Shown here piece by piece: positions 5,104-6,146 of a DNA stretch of 6,146 bases. This DNA comes from Planctomycetota bacterium (GTDB lineage: Bacteria; Planctomycetota; SZUA-567), in NCBI GenBank assembly GCA_020860865.1, contig JAJBTL010000038.1, positions 1 through 6,146 on the forward strand, written 5' to 3'. The translations under genes were made by a program, and so were the position numbers. Position 1 is the stretch's first letter, and each line of letters starts with the position of its first letter. The notes below the pieces were generated by a model that was given only the letters and a program-made list of their open reading frames with translations, ran no database searches and was not told where the DNA came from.

Positions 5104-5946
5104 TTACTTCGGGTATTCGTCCCGGCGGAACATCTCGACCATGGTGGCGGTGAGGCTGAACAGTTCGGTGGCTTCGGGCAGGTCGGCACGTTGTATCCAT
5201 ACCGCTTCCTGGAGTTCCGTCTTGTCGATAACGAGATCGGCCGGGCCGTCCACGTCGCAGTAGAAGCCGCAAAGGACCGATCCGGAAAAGGCCCAGGGCT
5301 GGCTCTTGTAGTAGCGGATGTTTTTTACCCTGACGCCGATTTCCTCCAACACCTCGCGGCGCACCGTGTCCTCGAACGTTTCATCGACTTCCATGAAACC
5401 GGCGATGAGCGCCGTCAATTTCGAGTTCGGACGGTTGGCGTAGCGGGTGAGGACGATGGCGTCCCCGTTGGTGAAGCCGACAATGACGGCCGGGGAAATA
5501 CGCGGATAGACGACGACCCCGCAGTGATCGCAGAGGACGGCGCGTTCGTCGTCCTTCGGACGCGTCCGTTTGCCGCAGTGGCCGCAGTAGCGGTGCCCGG
5601 CGTACCAGCCGCCGAGGTGCGCCGCCGTCACGGCGGCGAAGGCGAGCCAGGTCGGTTCGAACGACCGGAAGGTCATGAGGTCGACGGAACGGAAACCAGA
5701 CAGTTCGGACAGAGGCTCGAGGTAGAGGAACACCCCGGTCTCGTCCACTCGGAACAGGCTGACAAGGTTTTCCGTCAGGTCGGGGAGGAGCGGCTGGATG
5801 TCGGCGAGGGTCGGCAGGCGGCCGGCCGGGCAGTCGTCGACGAGGAGGATTTTCGTTCCCGAAAGGAGGAGGACGTAGTCGGCGGCGGCCGGTTCACAAA
5901 GGCTGTAGGCCAGGTCGAGCCGGTGCGGCGCGATATCCTGAAGCAT
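5104..5946 (-). CDS. nudC: NAD(H) pyrophosphatase / NAD-capped RNA decapping enzyme NudC
   Basis: This Nudix hydrolase splits NAD(H) into NMN(H) and AMP. In E. coli NudC it also removes NAD caps from RNA 5' ends. The 280 residues form an N-terminal domain (1-115) of the kind that mediates dimer formation, a zinc ribbon with Cys121/Cys124 and Cys139/Cys142, the linker YPRISPAVI (147-155), and a Nudix domain. The Nudix box is intact at 183-205 (G-x5-E-x7-REVLEEIGV), with metal-binding Glu198, Glu201 and Glu202. The NudC-specific signature is present as SQPWAFSGS (215-223). It varies from the common SQPWPFPxS by losing both prolines after the Trp. ATG 5944-5946 is preceded on the minus strand by AGGGA (5958-5954) with a 7-nt gap. 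An intrinsic terminator hairpin lies immediately upstream, so expression probably needs read-through or antitermination of an upstream promoter. Confidence 0.95.
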   Translation of the reverse strand: MLQDIAPHRLDLAYSLCEPAAADYVLLLSGTKILLVDDCPAGRLPTLADIQPLLPDLTENLVSLFRVDETGVFLYLEPLSELSGFRSVDLMTFRSFEPTWLAFAAVTAAHLGGWYAGHRYCGHCGKRTRPKDDERAVLCDHCGVVVYPRISPAVIVGFTNGDAIVLTRYANRPNSKLTALIAGFMEVDETFEDTVRREVLEEIGVRVKNIRYYKSQPWAFSGSVLCGFYCDVDGPADLVIDKTELQEAVWIQRADLPEATELFSLTATMVEMFRRDEYPK

Positions 5947-5963
5947 GGCGCGGTCCCTTTTTT

Positions 5964-5998
5964 AAAAAGAAAAAGCCCGCCTAAACATTCGGCGGGCT
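5964..5998 (-). terminator. Intrinsic terminator just upstream of nudC, possible attenuator
   Basis: On the minus strand a perfect 8-bp GC stem (AGCCCGCC/GGCGGGCT, plus-strand 5974-5981 and 5991-5998) with a 9-nt loop is followed by TTTTTCTTTTT (5974-5964). On the plus strand no T-run follows, so it acts leftward only. Its T-tract ends about 18 nt before the nudC start codon and abuts the Shine-Dalgarno site. That leaves no room for a nudC promoter downstream. It is either the terminator of a gene to the right with nudC read through, or an attenuator in the nudC leader. Confidence 0.8.
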
Positions 5999-6014
5999 GG
6001 TTACGGTTCAGTGT

Positions 6015-6069
6015 AATCAGGACGCCGGACAATCGCGGGAAACAGTCCATTGTCCGGCGTTACCTGATT
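6015..6069. repeat. Large inverted repeat upstream of nudC
   Basis: A perfect 12-bp inverted repeat (6022-6033 with 6049-6060) extends by 7 more pairs (6015-6021 with 6063-6069) after a 2-nt bulge (6061-6062). The arms are separated by 15 nt. No proper T-run follows on either strand (only TTTT at 6068-6071 on the plus strand, partly inside the arm), so it is a poor terminator. One arm overlaps the -10 of a candidate minus-strand promoter, so it could be an operator. It could also be a dispersed palindromic repeat. Confidence 0.7.
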
Positions 6070-6076
6070 TTGTCAA
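6049..6076 (-). promoter_or_regulatory. Candidate minus-strand promoter for nudC
   Basis: A consensus -35 TTGACA (6076-6071 on the minus strand) and GACAAT (6054-6049; 4 of 6 to TATAAT) are 16 bp apart. Transcription would start near 6042, giving a leader of about 95 nt that contains the hairpin at 5974-5998 before the nudC start. The -10 and spacer lie in one arm of the inverted repeat at 6015-6069. Confidence 0.35.
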
Positions 6077-6101
6077 TTACGGAAGAGACGTTCTTTCGCG
6101 A

Positions 6102-6130
6102 GTCGGACCGTGCATGGAAAACGATCCGAC
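6102..6130. other. 10-bp-stem hairpin at the right edge
   Basis: GTCGGACCGT (6102-6111) pairs with ACGATCCGAC (6121-6130) around a 9-nt loop. On the minus strand all ten positions pair, one as G-U. On the plus strand that position is a C-A mismatch. No T-run follows on either strand. It may be part of a leader, a 3' region or a coding sequence that continues outside the window. Confidence 0.45.
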
Positions 6131-6146
6131 GCCACTGTTCATCCCC
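6114..6146 (+). CDS. Possible first 11 codons of a plus-strand gene leaving the window
   Basis: ATG 6114 opens a frame reading MENDPTPLFIP to the last base of the window. A weak GGA (6105-6107) lies 6 nt upstream. If real, the gene is divergent from nudC and its start region lies inside the hairpin at 6102-6130. Eleven codons are too few to identify a product. A competing reading on the minus strand is listed among the rejected items. Confidence 0.22.
   Translation, partial: MENDPTPLFIP

Noticed and set aside
6060..6146. Minus-strand open frame (28 codons then TAA) that could be the 3' end of a gene to the right
   Set aside because: The frame is short and its third-position GC (about 60%) is not clearly coding-like. 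It overlaps both the candidate plus-strand start and the consensus -35. It stays possible and would explain the terminator at 5964-5998, but cannot be supported from this window alone.

Overview
The window comes from a GC-rich bacterial chromosome with ordinary coding density and mostly housekeeping genes. No rRNA, tRNA, phage gene, transposase or CRISPR array is visible. The phylum cannot be fixed from the sequence. A chemoreceptor implies a motile or tactic organism. The E. coli-type glutamate dehydrogenase, NudC and FabF-like enzymes are all widespread families.

Layout, left to right: (1) 1-585 (+), the C-terminal end of a methyl-accepting chemotaxis protein, cut by the window edge. (2) 586-864, a gene-free convergent gap. 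It holds a bidirectional intrinsic terminator and then a long imperfect palindrome (727-865) whose right end reaches the last base of the gdhA stop codon. (3) 865-2205 (-), gdhA, best read from a GTG start behind a strong Shine-Dalgarno site. (4) 2206-2547, a divergent promoter region. It contains an AT-rich stretch and a candidate gdhA promoter on the minus strand, and a very good sigma-70-type promoter (TTGAAC, 17 bp, TATACT) on the plus strand. (5) 2548-5003 (+), three genes that may form one operon: a beta-ketoacyl-ACP synthase, a 66-residue protein with an Sm/Hfq-like sequence pattern, and a ChbG/YdjC-family deacetylase. The last two are 4 nt apart. (6) 5041-5071, a terminator in the convergent gap. 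(7) 5104-5946 (-), nudC, an NAD(H) pyrophosphatase/NAD-cap decapping enzyme. (8) 5947-6146, a non-coding stretch with a terminator hairpin just ahead of the nudC ribosome-binding site, a large inverted repeat that overlaps a candidate minus-strand promoter, another hairpin, and possibly the first codons of a plus-strand gene leaving the window.

The genes do not form an obvious single pathway. GdhA assimilates ammonia into glutamate. NudC acts on NAD(H) or NAD-capped RNA. The KS, Sm-like and ChbG group suggests lipid or glycolipid work, but this is inference from position only. No complete, clearly new multi-gene system is visible. The items most worth following up are the structured palindrome beside gdhA (repeat family, MITE or structured RNA), the small Sm-like protein, the KS with an unusual C-terminal glycine loop, and the attenuator-like arrangement ahead of nudC.
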